Under the pieces are notes generated by a model. The model had not been told where the DNA came from. It was given only the letters and a program-made list of their open reading frames with translations, and ran no database searches. Made by a program: the position numbers and the translations under genes. Shown here in pieces: positions 15,565 to 24,694 of a stretch of DNA of 64,000 nucleotides (position 1 is its first letter; the number at the start of each line of letters is the position of its first letter). Source of the stretch: CAG-964 sp902789345 (GTDB lineage Bacteria > Bacillota > Clostridia > Oscillospirales > Acutalibacteraceae); NCBI GenBank assembly GCA_052117325.1, contig JBQKJJ010000007.1; one strand, written 5' to 3'.

Positions 15565-15754
15565 CAGAAGCTGCTTTGCAATGACTGACTTAGGCGAGTG
15601 TTCCGCATTGATAAGAACGCAGTGCGAAAACTGCAAGTTCTGCAAGGGCAAGGCACAAGTCGAAAGAGAACGAAAAGCAGCTATAGCAAGGCTTAAGAGG
15701 ATAAGCGGCGGAAGCTACTATCTGCAGAAATATCATCAAGGAGAAAAGATATGA
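15548..15754 (+). CDS. Small cysteine-containing phage protein (68 aa)
   Basis: Overlaps the PAPS-reductase-like gene by 17 bases with AGAAGGAG just before ATG 15548. Four cysteines (SCFAM, GECSAL, QCENCKFCKG) are spaced like a small zinc site, followed by a basic helix (ERERKAAIARLKRI). Possible partner of the gene before it. Family not recognised. Confidence 0.6.
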   Translation: MEKFINRSCFAMTDLGECSALIRTQCENCKFCKGKAQVERERKAAIARLKRISGGSYYLQKYHQGEKI

Positions 15755-15898
15755 ACGGCAATAAAAAAGTGCCTGCGGCACAGCAACTGCCACAAGCACA
15801 ATGAAATAATAAAACCGACTTAATTATATCCTCTGTGGCGGAAAAAATCAAGCCGCACAGCGGAAAAATTAAGGATATAGAAAAGGAGAAAATGTCAA

Positions 15899-17188
15899 AT
15901 GTCAGTAAAAATATCAACTTTTGAAATTGAAAATGTTAAAAGAGTAAAAGCTGTCGCCTATGCACCGACGGAAACTGGACTTACCATATTAGGCGGTAAA
16001 AATGGGCAAGGCAAGACTTCGGTGCTTGACGCAATAGCGTGGGCTCTTGGCGGCAATCGTTTTGCTCCCTCTGCTCCATATCGTGAGGGGTCAACTATTC
16101 CGCCGCACCTCAAAATTAAGCTCTCAAACGGCATTGTAGTTGAGCGCAGCGGCAAAAACAGCAGTCTTAAAGTCATTGACACTGCAGGCAACAAAGGCGG
16201 ACAGGCTTTACTTGACGCATTTGTCAGTAACTTTGCTCTTGATTTGCCGAAATTTCTGAACGCAACAGGCAAGGAAAAAGCTGACACACTCTTGCAGATT
16301 ATTGGTGTAGGGGATAAGGTTTACAAACTCGAAACACTCGAAGCACAGGTATATAACGAGCGTCGTGCTATCGGTCAGATTGCAGACCAAAAGAAAAAGT
16401 TCGCCGCAGAAATGCCTGAATATGAAGGCGTGCCGAATGAACCTGTGTCAGCTTCCGAACTCATTAACAAACAGCAGGAAATCCTTGCACGCAATGGTGA
16501 AAATAATCGTCTGAGAGCCGAAAAAAATAATCTTGAAAACCGTGCCAATAACTTACAGGGTGAAATCAACAGAATTAACAATGATTTGAGTAAGCTCAAC
16601 TCCGAACTCACAAAGGTGCTTGCACAGCTTGAACAGAGCAGAAAGAGCGTTGCCGAACTGCACGATGAAAGCACGGCAGAGCTTGAAAGAAACATTACCG
16701 AGATTGACGAAATCAACCGCAAAGTCAGAGCAAACCTTGATAAGGCGAAAGCTGATGAGGACGCAAAGGAATATTACGGCAAGTATGCCGATATGACGGC
16801 ACAGCTTGAAGAAATCCGCAAAACAAAATATGACCTCCTCAACAATGCTGATTTGCCCCTTGACGGCTTATCTGTTGAAAAGGGCGAACTTACATACAAC
16901 GGTTTTAAGTGGGACAATATGAGCGGTTCTGAACAGCTCCGTGTTGCAACAGCGATAGTCCGCAAGCTTAACCCCGAATGTGGATTTGTCCTGCTCGACA
17001 AGCTCGAACAAATGGATACAGACACCCTCAAAGATTTTGCGAATTGGCTTGAATCAGAGGGCTTGCAGGCTATCGCAACAAGAGTGTCAGACGGCGACGA
17101 GTGTTCGATTATTATTGAGGATGGATATGTTAAGTCTGAAACAACCGCACCAACTATAACACCAACTTGGACAGAAGGAGAGTTTTAA
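15899..17188 (+). CDS. SbcC/RecF-like AAA ATPase, phage recombination
   Basis: A 429-residue protein with Walker A GKNGQGKT at 33-40, a coiled-coil middle (about 190-300), and an ABC-type end with NMSGSEQLRVATAIVRKL and FVLLDKLEQMD (Walker B-like). This is the head domain and a short arm of the Rad50/SbcC type, about a third of the full-length host protein. In phages such proteins sit next to single-strand annealing or exonuclease genes and help DNA replication and recombination. Start ATG 15899 with AAAGGAGAAAATG at correct distance. It heads the replication module. Confidence 0.82.
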   Translation: MSVKISTFEIENVKRVKAVAYAPTETGLTILGGKNGQGKTSVLDAIAWALGGNRFAPSAPYREGSTIPPHLKIKLSNGIVVERSGKNSSLKVIDTAGNKGGQALLDAFVSNFALDLPKFLNATGKEKADTLLQIIGVGDKVYKLETLEAQVYNERRAIGQIADQKKKFAAEMPEYEGVPNEPVSASELINKQQEILARNGENNRLRAEKNNLENRANNLQGEINRINNDLSKLNSELTKVLAQLEQSRKSVAELHDESTAELERNITEIDEINRKVRANLDKAKADEDAKEYYGKYADMTAQLEEIRKTKYDLLNNADLPLDGLSVEKGELTYNGFKWDNMSGSEQLRVATAIVRKLNPECGFVLLDKLEQMDTDTLKDFANWLESEGLQAIATRVSDGDECSIIIEDGYVKSETTAPTITPTWTEGEF

Positions 17189-17190
17189 TA

Positions 17191-17457
17191 ATGGCTACAA
17201 CAAGAGCTGCTGCTAAAGGAAATACAAAAACAAATGAATGTGTAATCAAATGCAATCCACACAGAGAGCTTGCTTGCGGATATACAAAGGTTAAAGTTAT
17301 GCCTGAGAATTATTCGAGGATAGTTCTGATTGCAGGAATGACAGGCAAGTCTATTCAAGATCTTGCAAACGAACTTCTCAATTATGCAATAGACTATGTT
17401 GTCATTGATGTTGACGGCAATAAAATCAACTTTTCGGATGTAAAGGGGGTAAGATAA
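17191..17457 (+). CDS. Hypothetical phage protein (88 aa) in replication module
   Basis: Start ATG 17191 after GAAGGAGAG. The sequence TKVKVMPENYSRIVLIAGMTGKSIQDLANELLNYAI suggests an alpha/beta fold with a helix typical of ribbon-helix-helix proteins. It overlaps the start of the Sak4-like gene by one base (TAATGA) and is surely co-translated. Function unknown. Confidence 0.65.
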   Translation: MATTRAAAKGNTKTNECVIKCNPHRELACGYTKVKVMPENYSRIVLIAGMTGKSIQDLANELLNYAIDYVVIDVDGNKINFSDVKGVR

Positions 17458-18554
17458 TGAACATCACAAGAGGTAAAATCAAATCAGCACAGAAAGTTGT
17501 AATTTACGGTCCTGAGGGTATCGGCAAATCGACCTTTGCTTCACAGTTTCCTAGCCCTCTGTTTATCGACACAGAGGGAAGTACAAAAAACCTTGATGTG
17601 GCGAGAATGGATAAACCAACATCGTGGACTATGCTCAAAAACCAGCTTGACTATATCAAGAATAATCCTACTGTATGCAAAACAGTTGTTATTGATACAA
17701 TCGACTGGGCAGAACAGCTTTGCATTGACGATATCTGTGCAAAGTATGGGAAAAAAGGTATTGAAGATTTCGGTTATGGTAACGGCTATGTTTACGAAAA
17801 AGAGGAGTTTGGCAGATTTCTCAACAGCCTTGAGGATTTAATTGACAGGGGTATCAATGTTGTGCTTACTGCACACGCACAGCTCCGCAAGTTTTCACAG
17901 CCTGACGAAATCGGCGAGTATGACCGCTGGGAACTAAAACTCGGCAAAAAGACTGCTTCGCAGATTTCTCCGCTTGTAAAAGAGTGGGCGGATATGGTGC
18001 TTTTTGCTAACTATAAAACAGTAGCAGTAGCAACCGACAAAGACGGCAGAAAGTACAAAGCTCAGGGCGGCGGCAGAGTAATGTACACGCTTCACCACCC
18101 TTGTTGGGATGCTAAAAACCGTCACGGACTGCCTGAGGAAATGGATTTTAATTATTCGGGAATTGCTCATATTTTTAATGATGTTGCAGCTGCAAATAAC
18201 GCCCCTGCTCCGCTTGTCCTGCAGGATCCGACACCTCAGCTGCCTAAGGGAGAGCCTGCACCACAGACTGTGCAGGTCGAAAAAGCTCCCGAGCCTGCAC
18301 CACCAACAAACACACCCGCCGTGCAGAATAATATCAATATTCCTGAGAATATCCCGAAAGCTCTCGCTGACCTTATGAGAGCTAACGGAGTTGATGAAAG
18401 CGAAATCAGACAAGCAGTGTTTACACAAGGCCACTACCCTTACGATACACCAATTTCAAACTACGACCCACGCTTTATTAATGGGTGCCTTGTTGGAGCT
18501 TGGGATAAAGTGCTTGAAGTGGTACGGTGTAACAGAGATTTACCATTTGAATAA
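17457..18554 (+). CDS. Sak4-like RecA-fold ATPase, phage
   Basis: A 365-residue protein with Walker A GPEGIGKST at 18-26, Walker B-like TVVIDTIDW at about 78-86 and GINVVLTAHAQLRKF. This matches the AAA_24/Sak4 group of phage recombinases, which support single-strand annealing with a phage SSB. The C-terminal 120 residues are proline-rich (APAPLVLQDPTPQLPKGEPA) and then form a small domain. It is followed 19 bases on by the DUF669 gene, a usual partner. Confidence 0.82.
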   Translation: MNITRGKIKSAQKVVIYGPEGIGKSTFASQFPSPLFIDTEGSTKNLDVARMDKPTSWTMLKNQLDYIKNNPTVCKTVVIDTIDWAEQLCIDDICAKYGKKGIEDFGYGNGYVYEKEEFGRFLNSLEDLIDRGINVVLTAHAQLRKFSQPDEIGEYDRWELKLGKKTASQISPLVKEWADMVLFANYKTVAVATDKDGRKYKAQGGGRVMYTLHHPCWDAKNRHGLPEEMDFNYSGIAHIFNDVAAANNAPAPLVLQDPTPQLPKGEPAPQTVQVEKAPEPAPPTNTPAVQNNINIPENIPKALADLMRANGVDESEIRQAVFTQGHYPYDTPISNYDPRFINGCLVGAWDKVLEVVRCNRDLPFE

Positions 18555-18573
18555 TAAAAAGGAGGATACATAA

Positions 18574-19125
18574 ATGGACAGAGAATTTGGATGGAATGAT
18601 GAAATAACCGAAGAGGGCGGAAATTATGAGCCGCTCCCCGAGGGCAATTACGATTTTACAGTAGCAAAGGTTGAGCGTGCTCGTTCAAAAGGTACAGGAA
18701 AATTACCGCCATGCAACATGGCAAAGGTAACTTTCAATGTATGGGGTGCTGACGATAAAAGAGAAATTACAGTTAATTTTGTGTTACATTCTTCACTTGA
18801 ATGGAAGTTATCACAGCTCTTTTTGTCTGTATCAATGAAAAAGCACGGTGAACCGCTACGTATGGACTGGACGGGCATTATCGGTAAGAAAGGTAAATGT
18901 CAGGTTATCATCCGCAAATATACCAAGAATGACGGCACAGAGGGCGTAACAAATGACATCAAGTATTTTTATGCCTACGACGAGCAGGTGACAACGATAT
19001 TGCCTGCCGTAGCACAGTCTGCACCTCAGCAGTATGTACAGCCTACATATCCTCCACAGTATGACACACAGCCTGCAACGCCAAATACTGCGATACCGAA
19101 TAACTGGACACCGGGTAGCTTTTAA
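18574..19125 (+). CDS. DUF669 family, probable ssDNA-binding phage protein
   Basis: A 183-residue protein. YEPLPEGNYDFTVAKVERAR near the start and the GIIGKKGKCQVIIRKYTKNDG strand pattern are those of DUF669, found beside phage recombinases and helicases and thought to act like single-strand binding protein. The tail from about 145 is Pro/Gln/Tyr-rich and ends NNWTPGSF, like the flexible acidic tail of SSB. Start 18574 after AAAAGGAGG. The stop overlaps the helicase start (TAATG). Confidence 0.8.
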   Translation: MDREFGWNDEITEEGGNYEPLPEGNYDFTVAKVERARSKGTGKLPPCNMAKVTFNVWGADDKREITVNFVLHSSLEWKLSQLFLSVSMKKHGEPLRMDWTGIIGKKGKCQVIIRKYTKNDGTEGVTNDIKYFYAYDEQVTTILPAVAQSAPQQYVQPTYPPQYDTQPATPNTAIPNNWTPGSF

Positions 19126-20735
19126 TGCAGTTACGACCATATCAGAACGAAGCTAAGAATGCCGTCTTCTCCGAGTGGGAAAGCGGAAATTTAAAAACGC
19201 TGCTTGTTTTGCCTACAGGCTGTGGCAAGACAATAGTTTTTGCAAAAATTACAGAAGAATGTGTCCGCCGAGGTGACAGGGTGCTTATCCTAGCCCACCG
19301 TGGAGAATTGCTCGACCAAGCAGCGGACAAAATTCAAAAAGCAACAGGGCTTAATTCGTCAGTCGAAAAAGCCGAGCAAAGTTGCATAGGTTCGTGGAAC
19401 AGGGTTGTTGTAGGCTCTGTACAGACGCTTATGCGTGAGAAAAGGCTGTCAAAGTTTGACAGCGATTATTTTGACACAATCATCATTGATGAAGCACATC
19501 ACTCTATTAGTGACAGCTATCAGCGTGTTCTTGAACATTTTGATAATGCGAAAGTGTTGGGCGTTACCGCAACACCCGACCGAGGAGATATGAAAAATCT
19601 AGGACAAGTATTTGATAGTCTTGCATATGAGTATACATTGCCTAAAGCCATTAAAGAGGGATACTTGACACCGATTAAAGCTGTGACTATACCTCTTAAA
19701 CTTGACCTTTCGGGAGTTGCTACACAGGCAGGAGATTTTAAAGCAAGCGACATTGATACGGCACTTGACCCATACCTTTATCAGATTGCCGAAGAGATGA
19801 AAAAATACTGTAAGAACCGTAAAACAGTAGTATTTTTACCGCTCGTTAAAACATCACAGAAGTTCAGAGATATTTTGAATGAGAAAGGTTTTAAGGCGGC
19901 AGAAGTCAACGGCAACAGCGAGGACAGAGCAGAGATATTACAGGATTTTGAAAATAATAAATACAATGTCTTGTGCAACTCAATGCTTTTAACCGAAGGT
20001 TGGGACTGTCCAAGCGTTGACTGCGTTGTTGTTTTAAGACCTACAAAGGTGCGTGGACTTTACTGCCAAATGGTCGGCAGAGGAACAAGGCTTGCACCAA
20101 GCAAGACAGAACTTTTACTACTTGACTTTTTGTGGCATACCGAAAGACACGAGCTTTGCAGACCAGCACACCTCATTTGTGACAATGAAGAAGTTGCACA
20201 AAAAATGACCGAAAACCTATCGGAACAGGCAGGATGTCCGATTGATATTGAAGAAGCACAGGAAAAAGCAAGCGAAGATGTTGTTACTCAGCGTGAAGAA
20301 GCACTTGCAAATCAGCTTGCAGAAATGCGAACACGCAAACGCAAACTGGTTGATCCCCTGCAATACGAAATGTCAATTCAGGCACAGGACCTTGCAGGAT
20401 ATGTTCCTGCATTCGGCTGGGAGTGTTCTCCGCCTACTGACAAACAGAAAGCTAAACTTGAAAAGCTCGGAATATTCCCCGATGAAATTCAGAGTGCCGG
20501 CAAAGCAAAACTTATTCTTGACAGGCTCGAAAAGCGAAGAATTGAGGGCTTAACCACACCTAAGCAAATCAGAATGCTTGAAAACAGAGGTTTTCAACAT
20601 GTGGGCAAGTGGCAGTTTGACGAAGCGTCAGCTTTGATTTCAAGGATTGCCGCAAACGGTTGGAGAACTCCGGGAAACATTAACCCGAAAACATATGTAC
20701 CGCAAAGCGAGGTGAATACGGTTGGACTTACTTAA
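19125..20735 (+). CDS. DEAH-box SF2 helicase, phage replication
   Basis: A 536-residue helicase. Motif I PTGCGKT (30-36), motif II DEAH (122-125), motif III VTATP, and motif VI QMVGRGTR are all present. The first 340 residues carry both RecA folds. The C-terminal region (about 350-536) is charged and contains two SAP/SWIM-like short helical repeats ending in PKTYVPQSE. Family members lie beside phage primases. ATG 19125 overlaps the stop of the previous gene and no ribosome site is needed beyond coupling. Confidence 0.9.
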   Translation: MQLRPYQNEAKNAVFSEWESGNLKTLLVLPTGCGKTIVFAKITEECVRRGDRVLILAHRGELLDQAADKIQKATGLNSSVEKAEQSCIGSWNRVVVGSVQTLMREKRLSKFDSDYFDTIIIDEAHHSISDSYQRVLEHFDNAKVLGVTATPDRGDMKNLGQVFDSLAYEYTLPKAIKEGYLTPIKAVTIPLKLDLSGVATQAGDFKASDIDTALDPYLYQIAEEMKKYCKNRKTVVFLPLVKTSQKFRDILNEKGFKAAEVNGNSEDRAEILQDFENNKYNVLCNSMLLTEGWDCPSVDCVVVLRPTKVRGLYCQMVGRGTRLAPSKTELLLLDFLWHTERHELCRPAHLICDNEEVAQKMTENLSEQAGCPIDIEEAQEKASEDVVTQREEALANQLAEMRTRKRKLVDPLQYEMSIQAQDLAGYVPAFGWECSPPTDKQKAKLEKLGIFPDEIQSAGKAKLILDRLEKRRIEGLTTPKQIRMLENRGFQHVGKWQFDEASALISRIAANGWRTPGNINPKTYVPQSEVNTVGLT

Positions 20736-22941
20736 TGCACTTGAATACATCAGCCCGTCAGAGCTTGATTACCAAGATTGGGTAAATGTCGGAATGGCAC
20801 TCAAACAAGAGGGGTACAGTGTAAAAGACTGGGACGATTGGAGCAGAGCAGACAACCGCTATCACAACGGCGAGTGTGAAAAGAAATGGCAGAGCTTTAA
20901 CGGCTCTGCTTCACCTGTCACAGCAGGCACGATAATCCAAATGGCTAAAGACAGGGGGATGACTTTTCGTGAATCGAAAGAACTCGGCTGGAATGACGAA
21001 ATTGCTTTTGAACAGGGCGATATAGGAGTAACAGCCTGTGAAGGTGTTAAGTTTCACGAACCTGCAAACTGGAATCCTGTGAATGAAATTGTAACCTACC
21101 TTGAAACCCTCTTTGACAGTTCTGAAAATGTCGGCTATGTAACCGAAACTTGGGAGAAGAACGATAATGGCAAGGTCAAATATCTGCCTACAAAGGGTAG
21201 TTGTGACCGTACAGCAGGTGAGCTTATTGCCGCACTTAATAATTGCAACGGTGATATATCAAATGTATTCGGTGATTACAAGCCCGAGGCAGGGGCGTGG
21301 ATAAGGTTTAACCCATTAGACGGCAAAGGTGTCAAAAATGAGAATGTAACCGATTATCGTTACGCTCTGGTGGAATCTGACTGTATGGCTCTTGAAGAAC
21401 AAAATGCATTCATCAGAGAGCTTGAACTGCCTGTTGCGGTGCTTGTTTATTCGGGTGGAAAATCAATCCACGCTATTGTTAAGATTGACGCTACGAACTA
21501 TGACGAGTACCGCAAAAGGGTTGATTATCTCTACAATGTATGCAATAAAAACGGCTTTGAAATCGACAAGCAGAACCGCAATCCGTCAAGATTGAGCCGT
21601 ATGCCCGGTGTCATTCGCAATGGCAAAAAACAGTTTATCATTGACACAAATATCGGTAAATCCGACTTTTCCGAATGGCAAGACTGGGTGGAGAGTATCA
21701 ATGATGACCTGCCTGACCTTGACAACCTTGCAGATTTTTTTGAAAATCCTCCCGAACTTGCTCCACCTCTGATTGAAGGAGTGTTGCGACAGGGACATAA
21801 AATGCTCCTCGGCGGTCCCTCTAAGGCAGGCAAATCATTCGGACTGATTGAATTGTGTATTGCAATTGCCGAGGGAACGGAGTGGTTCGGCTTTAAGTGT
21901 GCGCAGGGCAATGTGCTTTATGTGAACCTTGAACTTGACCGTGCTTCCTGCTTTCATCGTTTTAAAGATGTGTACGAGGCATTAGGTCTTGAACCTAGAA
22001 ACCTAAACAGAATTGATATTTGGAACTTGCGTGGAAAGTCTGTGCCTATGGATAAGCTTGCACCTATGCTTATACGCAGAGCTTTAAAAGGCAATTTTAT
22101 TGCTGTTGTGATTGACCCAATATACAAGGTTATTACAGGCGATGAAAACAGTGCAGACCAAATGGCTCACTTTTGCAACCAATTTGACAAGGTATGTACC
22201 GAAATTGGTTGTGCAGTGATTTACTGCCATCACCACTCAAAAGGCTCTCAAGGCGGAAAGAAGTCAATGGACAGGGTGTCGGGTTCGGGGGTTTTCGCTC
22301 GTGACCCTGATGCGTTGCTAGACCTCACAAGGCTCGAAATCAGCGACGATTTAATGAAGCAGCAGAAAGACGAAAGGACCTGCAAAATTTGTAAGGACTG
22401 GATAGGACGGTTTAATAAAATCAATGAAGTGTGTTCGCAAGACGATTTGGTAATGGCCAACAATATGATTGAAATTGCCCGAAAAACGCTTCCTGAGCAG
22501 TCTTTTAAGTTGATGATGTCAGATGTTGCTCTTGCCGAAAAAACCGTAAAGAGAATAACAGCGTGGAGAATAGAGGGTACTCTGCGAGAGTTTCCAGCGT
22601 TTGACGCACTTAACCTTTGGTTTGATTATCCGATACATATATTTGACCAAACAGGCGTATTAAAAGATTGTGATTATGAAGGTGAATTTAATATTAAAGG
22701 CTCGCCTTACAAAAAGAATTTCAGCAAGAAAAAATCTCCTGAAAAACGCAAACAAGAACAAAACGATGCCCTCGAAACAGCGTTTAGCGGTGCTGAAGAA
22801 AACGGTCAGACAAGCATAACAGACTTAGCTGAATATATGGGTAAGTCTGAAAAAACGGTCAGACGATACATAAAAGAGCACGGTGGTTTTTGGATTGACG
22901 GCGGCGAAGTAGGATTAAAGGACAGGGACAAAGTCGATTAA
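20722..22941 (+). CDS. Phage primase-helicase (PriCT and RecA-like domains)
   Basis: A 739-residue protein. The N-terminus is a PriCT-2-like domain (SELDYQDWVNVGMALKQE). Residues about 125-320 resemble the archaeo-eukaryotic primase fold (VESDCMALEEQ, LVYSGGKSIHAIVKI, NRNPSRLSRMPGV). A RecA/AAA_25 helicase domain has Walker A GGPSKAGKS near 365, and the end carries a helix-turn-helix (ITDLAEYMGKSEKTVRRYI). This should initiate phage replication. The start is TTG 20722 with GAGGTG at 20709-20714; no ATG fits the conserved N-terminus. The last residues (DRDKVD) are coded by the first of four repeats that continue beyond the stop. Confidence 0.85.
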   Translation: MDLLNALEYISPSELDYQDWVNVGMALKQEGYSVKDWDDWSRADNRYHNGECEKKWQSFNGSASPVTAGTIIQMAKDRGMTFRESKELGWNDEIAFEQGDIGVTACEGVKFHEPANWNPVNEIVTYLETLFDSSENVGYVTETWEKNDNGKVKYLPTKGSCDRTAGELIAALNNCNGDISNVFGDYKPEAGAWIRFNPLDGKGVKNENVTDYRYALVESDCMALEEQNAFIRELELPVAVLVYSGGKSIHAIVKIDATNYDEYRKRVDYLYNVCNKNGFEIDKQNRNPSRLSRMPGVIRNGKKQFIIDTNIGKSDFSEWQDWVESINDDLPDLDNLADFFENPPELAPPLIEGVLRQGHKMLLGGPSKAGKSFGLIELCIAIAEGTEWFGFKCAQGNVLYVNLELDRASCFHRFKDVYEALGLEPRNLNRIDIWNLRGKSVPMDKLAPMLIRRALKGNFIAVVIDPIYKVITGDENSADQMAHFCNQFDKVCTEIGCAVIYCHHHSKGSQGGKKSMDRVSGSGVFARDPDALLDLTRLEISDDLMKQQKDERTCKICKDWIGRFNKINEVCSQDDLVMANNMIEIARKTLPEQSFKLMMSDVALAEKTVKRITAWRIEGTLREFPAFDALNLWFDYPIHIFDQTGVLKDCDYEGEFNIKGSPYKKNFSKKKSPEKRKQEQNDALETAFSGAEENGQTSITDLAEYMGKSEKTVRRYIKEHGGFWIDGGEVGLKDRDKVD

Positions 22942-23079
22942 TTTGTCCGTCTGTCCGAGGGACAAAGTCGATAAATTTTATGTCCCTGTCCGTGTCCCTA
23001 AGAGGGACAAAGTCGATAATTTATCGAGAATGTCCTTTTCGGACAAAAACAGGGACAAAGTCGATAATTTATCGAGAAT
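22925..23079 (+). repeat. Four iteron-like repeats, candidate phage origin
   Basis: GGGACAAAGTCGAT occurs at 22925, 22959, 23004 and 23052. The last two copies continue AATTTATCGAGAAT, so that CGATAATTTATCG forms a palindrome. The array starts in the last codons of the primase gene. It is followed by an AT-only stretch (23101-23124) and then a large hairpin, the layout of a replication origin. Confidence 0.5.
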
Positions 23080-23248
23080 ATCCGAGGGACAGACAAACCC
23101 TATATATATATTCTATATATATAGGAGTATTTCCGTCCCTGTACGGTCACAGGGGTGAAGTAGTTGTGCGAAGCTTACGCACAACAACTCCTTCCCCTGA
23201 CCTGTGACTAAAAGCAAATTTTAAAATCAAGAAAAGGGATGGTAAAAA
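23080..23248 (+). other. AT stretch and long hairpin after the repeats
   Basis: TATATATATATTC-type sequence at about 23101-23124. GTTGTGCG (23163-23170) pairs with CGCACAAC (23178-23185), and outside it GTCACAGG and GAAG pair with CTTC and CCTGTGAC to about 23208. No T-run follows, so it is not a simple terminator. I see no convincing gene here. Confidence 0.5.
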
Positions 23249-23497
23249 ATGGCAAAATCTAAATCCACCTCAAAAGATAAAAGGTTAATAATTGCAAAGG
23301 GAATGCCACCATTAAGACGAAAACTTCCAAACGAAAGTTACAGTTACAAAAACGATCAGGTAATGGACTGGATTTCTAAACGACCGGCGTTGATTGATTA
23401 TGTGTTGGATAAGTTAGTAGCTAACAGATACATAGTTTACGACCCAAAATTAAAGTTGTGGTATGGAGTTGATTATTTTGAAGAAAATGAAGACTGA
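23249..23497 (+). CDS. Hypothetical basic phage protein (82 aa)
   Basis: Start ATG 23249 after AAAAGGGATGG. Basic N-terminus (MAKSKSTSKDKRL), then DQVMDWISKRPALIDYVLDKLVANRYIVYD, which looks like a winged-helix-type helical part. Overlaps RusA by 11 bases. No family named. Confidence 0.65.
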   Translation: MAKSKSTSKDKRLIIAKGMPPLRRKLPNESYSYKNDQVMDWISKRPALIDYVLDKLVANRYIVYDPKLKLWYGVDYFEENED

Positions 23498-23879
23498 ATT
23501 TTTTATGCCGATGATACCGCCGACCGTAACTGCACAAGAACATAAAGTTATGGTGAAAAACGGCAAACCTGTTTTTTACAATCCGCCTGAGGTGAAACAG
23601 GCAAGAGAAAAGCTCACATCACATTTAGCAAAGTTTAAACCGTCAGAACCGTACAAGTCGGGTGTCAGGTTGATAACAAAATGGTGTTTCCCTTGTGGAA
23701 AACATCAGGACGGCGAATATCGCATTACAAAACCCGATACCGACAATCTTCAAAAAATGCTAAAGGACTGTATGACTGCTCTTTGCTTTTGGTCTGATGA
23801 CGCACTTGTCGCAAGTGAGATATGCGAAAAGTTTTGGGCAGACATACCGGGAATTTATATCAAGATTGAGGAGCTGTAA
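23487..23879 (+). CDS. rusA: RusA-family Holliday junction resolvase
   Basis: A 130-residue protein with the RusA pattern: FFMPMIPPTVTAQ at the N-terminus and the acidic active-site run KPDTDNLQKMLKDCM ... FWSDDALVA. RusA is a homodimeric nuclease that cuts four-way DNA junctions at late stages of phage recombination. ATG 23487 lies inside the end of the previous gene and an upstream start at 23463 would add eight unrelated residues. The acidic residues Asp at DTDN and SDD are present. Confidence 0.88.
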   Translation: MKTEFFMPMIPPTVTAQEHKVMVKNGKPVFYNPPEVKQAREKLTSHLAKFKPSEPYKSGVRLITKWCFPCGKHQDGEYRITKPDTDNLQKMLKDCMTALCFWSDDALVASEICEKFWADIPGIYIKIEEL

Positions 23880-23882
23880 AAA

Positions 23883-24080
23883 ATGGAACTGTCGGAGGTA
23901 AAGAAAAATCTAAACAGAGAAGTTTTATATGGCAACAATCGGTATCTGCTCACAGGTGTAATTCTCAAGATGAATAAAAAAACTAGAAAGTTTTATTACA
24001 CAGCAGAATTATTTGATTTGTACAGTAAGCATTCACTGCTATATTGTGCGTTAGAAAAAATACAAAAATTAGAAGGTTGA
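23883..24080 (+). CDS. Hypothetical phage protein (65 aa)
   Basis: Start ATG 23883, three bases after rusA. YGNNRYLLTGVILKMNKKTRKFYYTAELFDL looks like a small beta barrel of the kind seen in phage early proteins. Family not recognised. Confidence 0.6.
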   Translation: MELSEVKKNLNREVLYGNNRYLLTGVILKMNKKTRKFYYTAELFDLYSKHSLLYCALEKIQKLEG

Positions 24081-24086
24081 AAACAT

Positions 24087-24383
24087 ATGACATACGAAAA
24101 CAATCAAAAATGTTTAAAAATCTTGCAACACTACGGTGTATCTTCTCAGCTAAGGAAATTAGCTGAGGAATGTGGTGAAGCTGTACAAGCTGCCCTTAAG
24201 TACGATTACAAGGCAAACGAAGTCACAAAGCAAGCACTAATTACAGAAATCGCTGACTTGGAAATTATGGTGCAGCAGATTAAGTTTGTAGTTGGATATG
24301 AAAAGGTCAATAAGGAAATCGACTTCAAGCTAAACAGGCAGTTAGAGAGGATTAAAAATGCGAGGAAGATTGAGGGGGAATAG
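24087..24383 (+). CDS. MazG-like nucleotide pyrophosphohydrolase
   Basis: A 98-residue all-helical protein with the MazG/dUTPase-2 metal-binding pattern KLAEECGEAVQA (EECGE) and EIADLEIMVQQI (ExxD). MazG-type enzymes split NTPs or dNTPs to the monophosphate and pyrophosphate. In phages they may clean the nucleotide pool or change ppGpp level. It is complete, including both halves of the metal site. Confidence 0.85.
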   Translation: MTYENNQKCLKILQHYGVSSQLRKLAEECGEAVQAALKYDYKANEVTKQALITEIADLEIMVQQIKFVVGYEKVNKEIDFKLNRQLERIKNARKIEGE

Positions 24384-24385
24384 TT

Positions 24386-24694
24386 TTGACTATCGTTTCA
24401 AAGGACAAAAAGCACATAATAAATTTCGATTATGTGACGGATATATTTATAGGCTCAAATGAAGTGAGCATTAAAGTTAATTTTAGTAATAGCAAGGGTT
24501 GTGAGCTTGAACGATATTATAGTCAAAAAGACGCCAGCGTAGCAATGGAAATGCTCTGCGATGCTATTAGTAGAAATGCAAGTAAGTTTGAAATGCCAAC
24601 GGAAAAGCAAATACAGGCCAAAATAGTTCAATACCACGATACACCGAGTAGGCATATTTCCGGTAAGAAAAATAAAGGACACGGTGGTTCTTAA
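24386..24694 (+). CDS. Hypothetical phage protein (102 aa), TTG start
   Basis: The start is TTG 24386 with GAGGGGG at 24373-24379. The N-terminal two-thirds reads as beta strands (HIINFDYVTDIFIGSNEVSIKVNF) and the end is a basic tail (SGKKNKGHGG). The stop overlaps the methylase start by one base. No family recognised. Confidence 0.6.
   Translation: MTIVSKDKKHIINFDYVTDIFIGSNEVSIKVNFSNSKGCELERYYSQKDASVAMEMLCDAISRNASKFEMPTEKQIQAKIVQYHDTPSRHISGKKNKGHGGS

Noticed and set aside
15751..15804. A 17-codon frame after the small cysteine protein
   Set aside because: AAGGAG is present, but the product (NGNKKVPAAQQLPQAQ) is too short and low-complexity to support.
22943..23158. Frame reading repeated RDKVDNLSR units after the primase
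   Set aside because: The peptide repeats are a result of the DNA repeats (GGGACAAAGTCGAT); no ribosome site. Treated as an iteron-like array instead.
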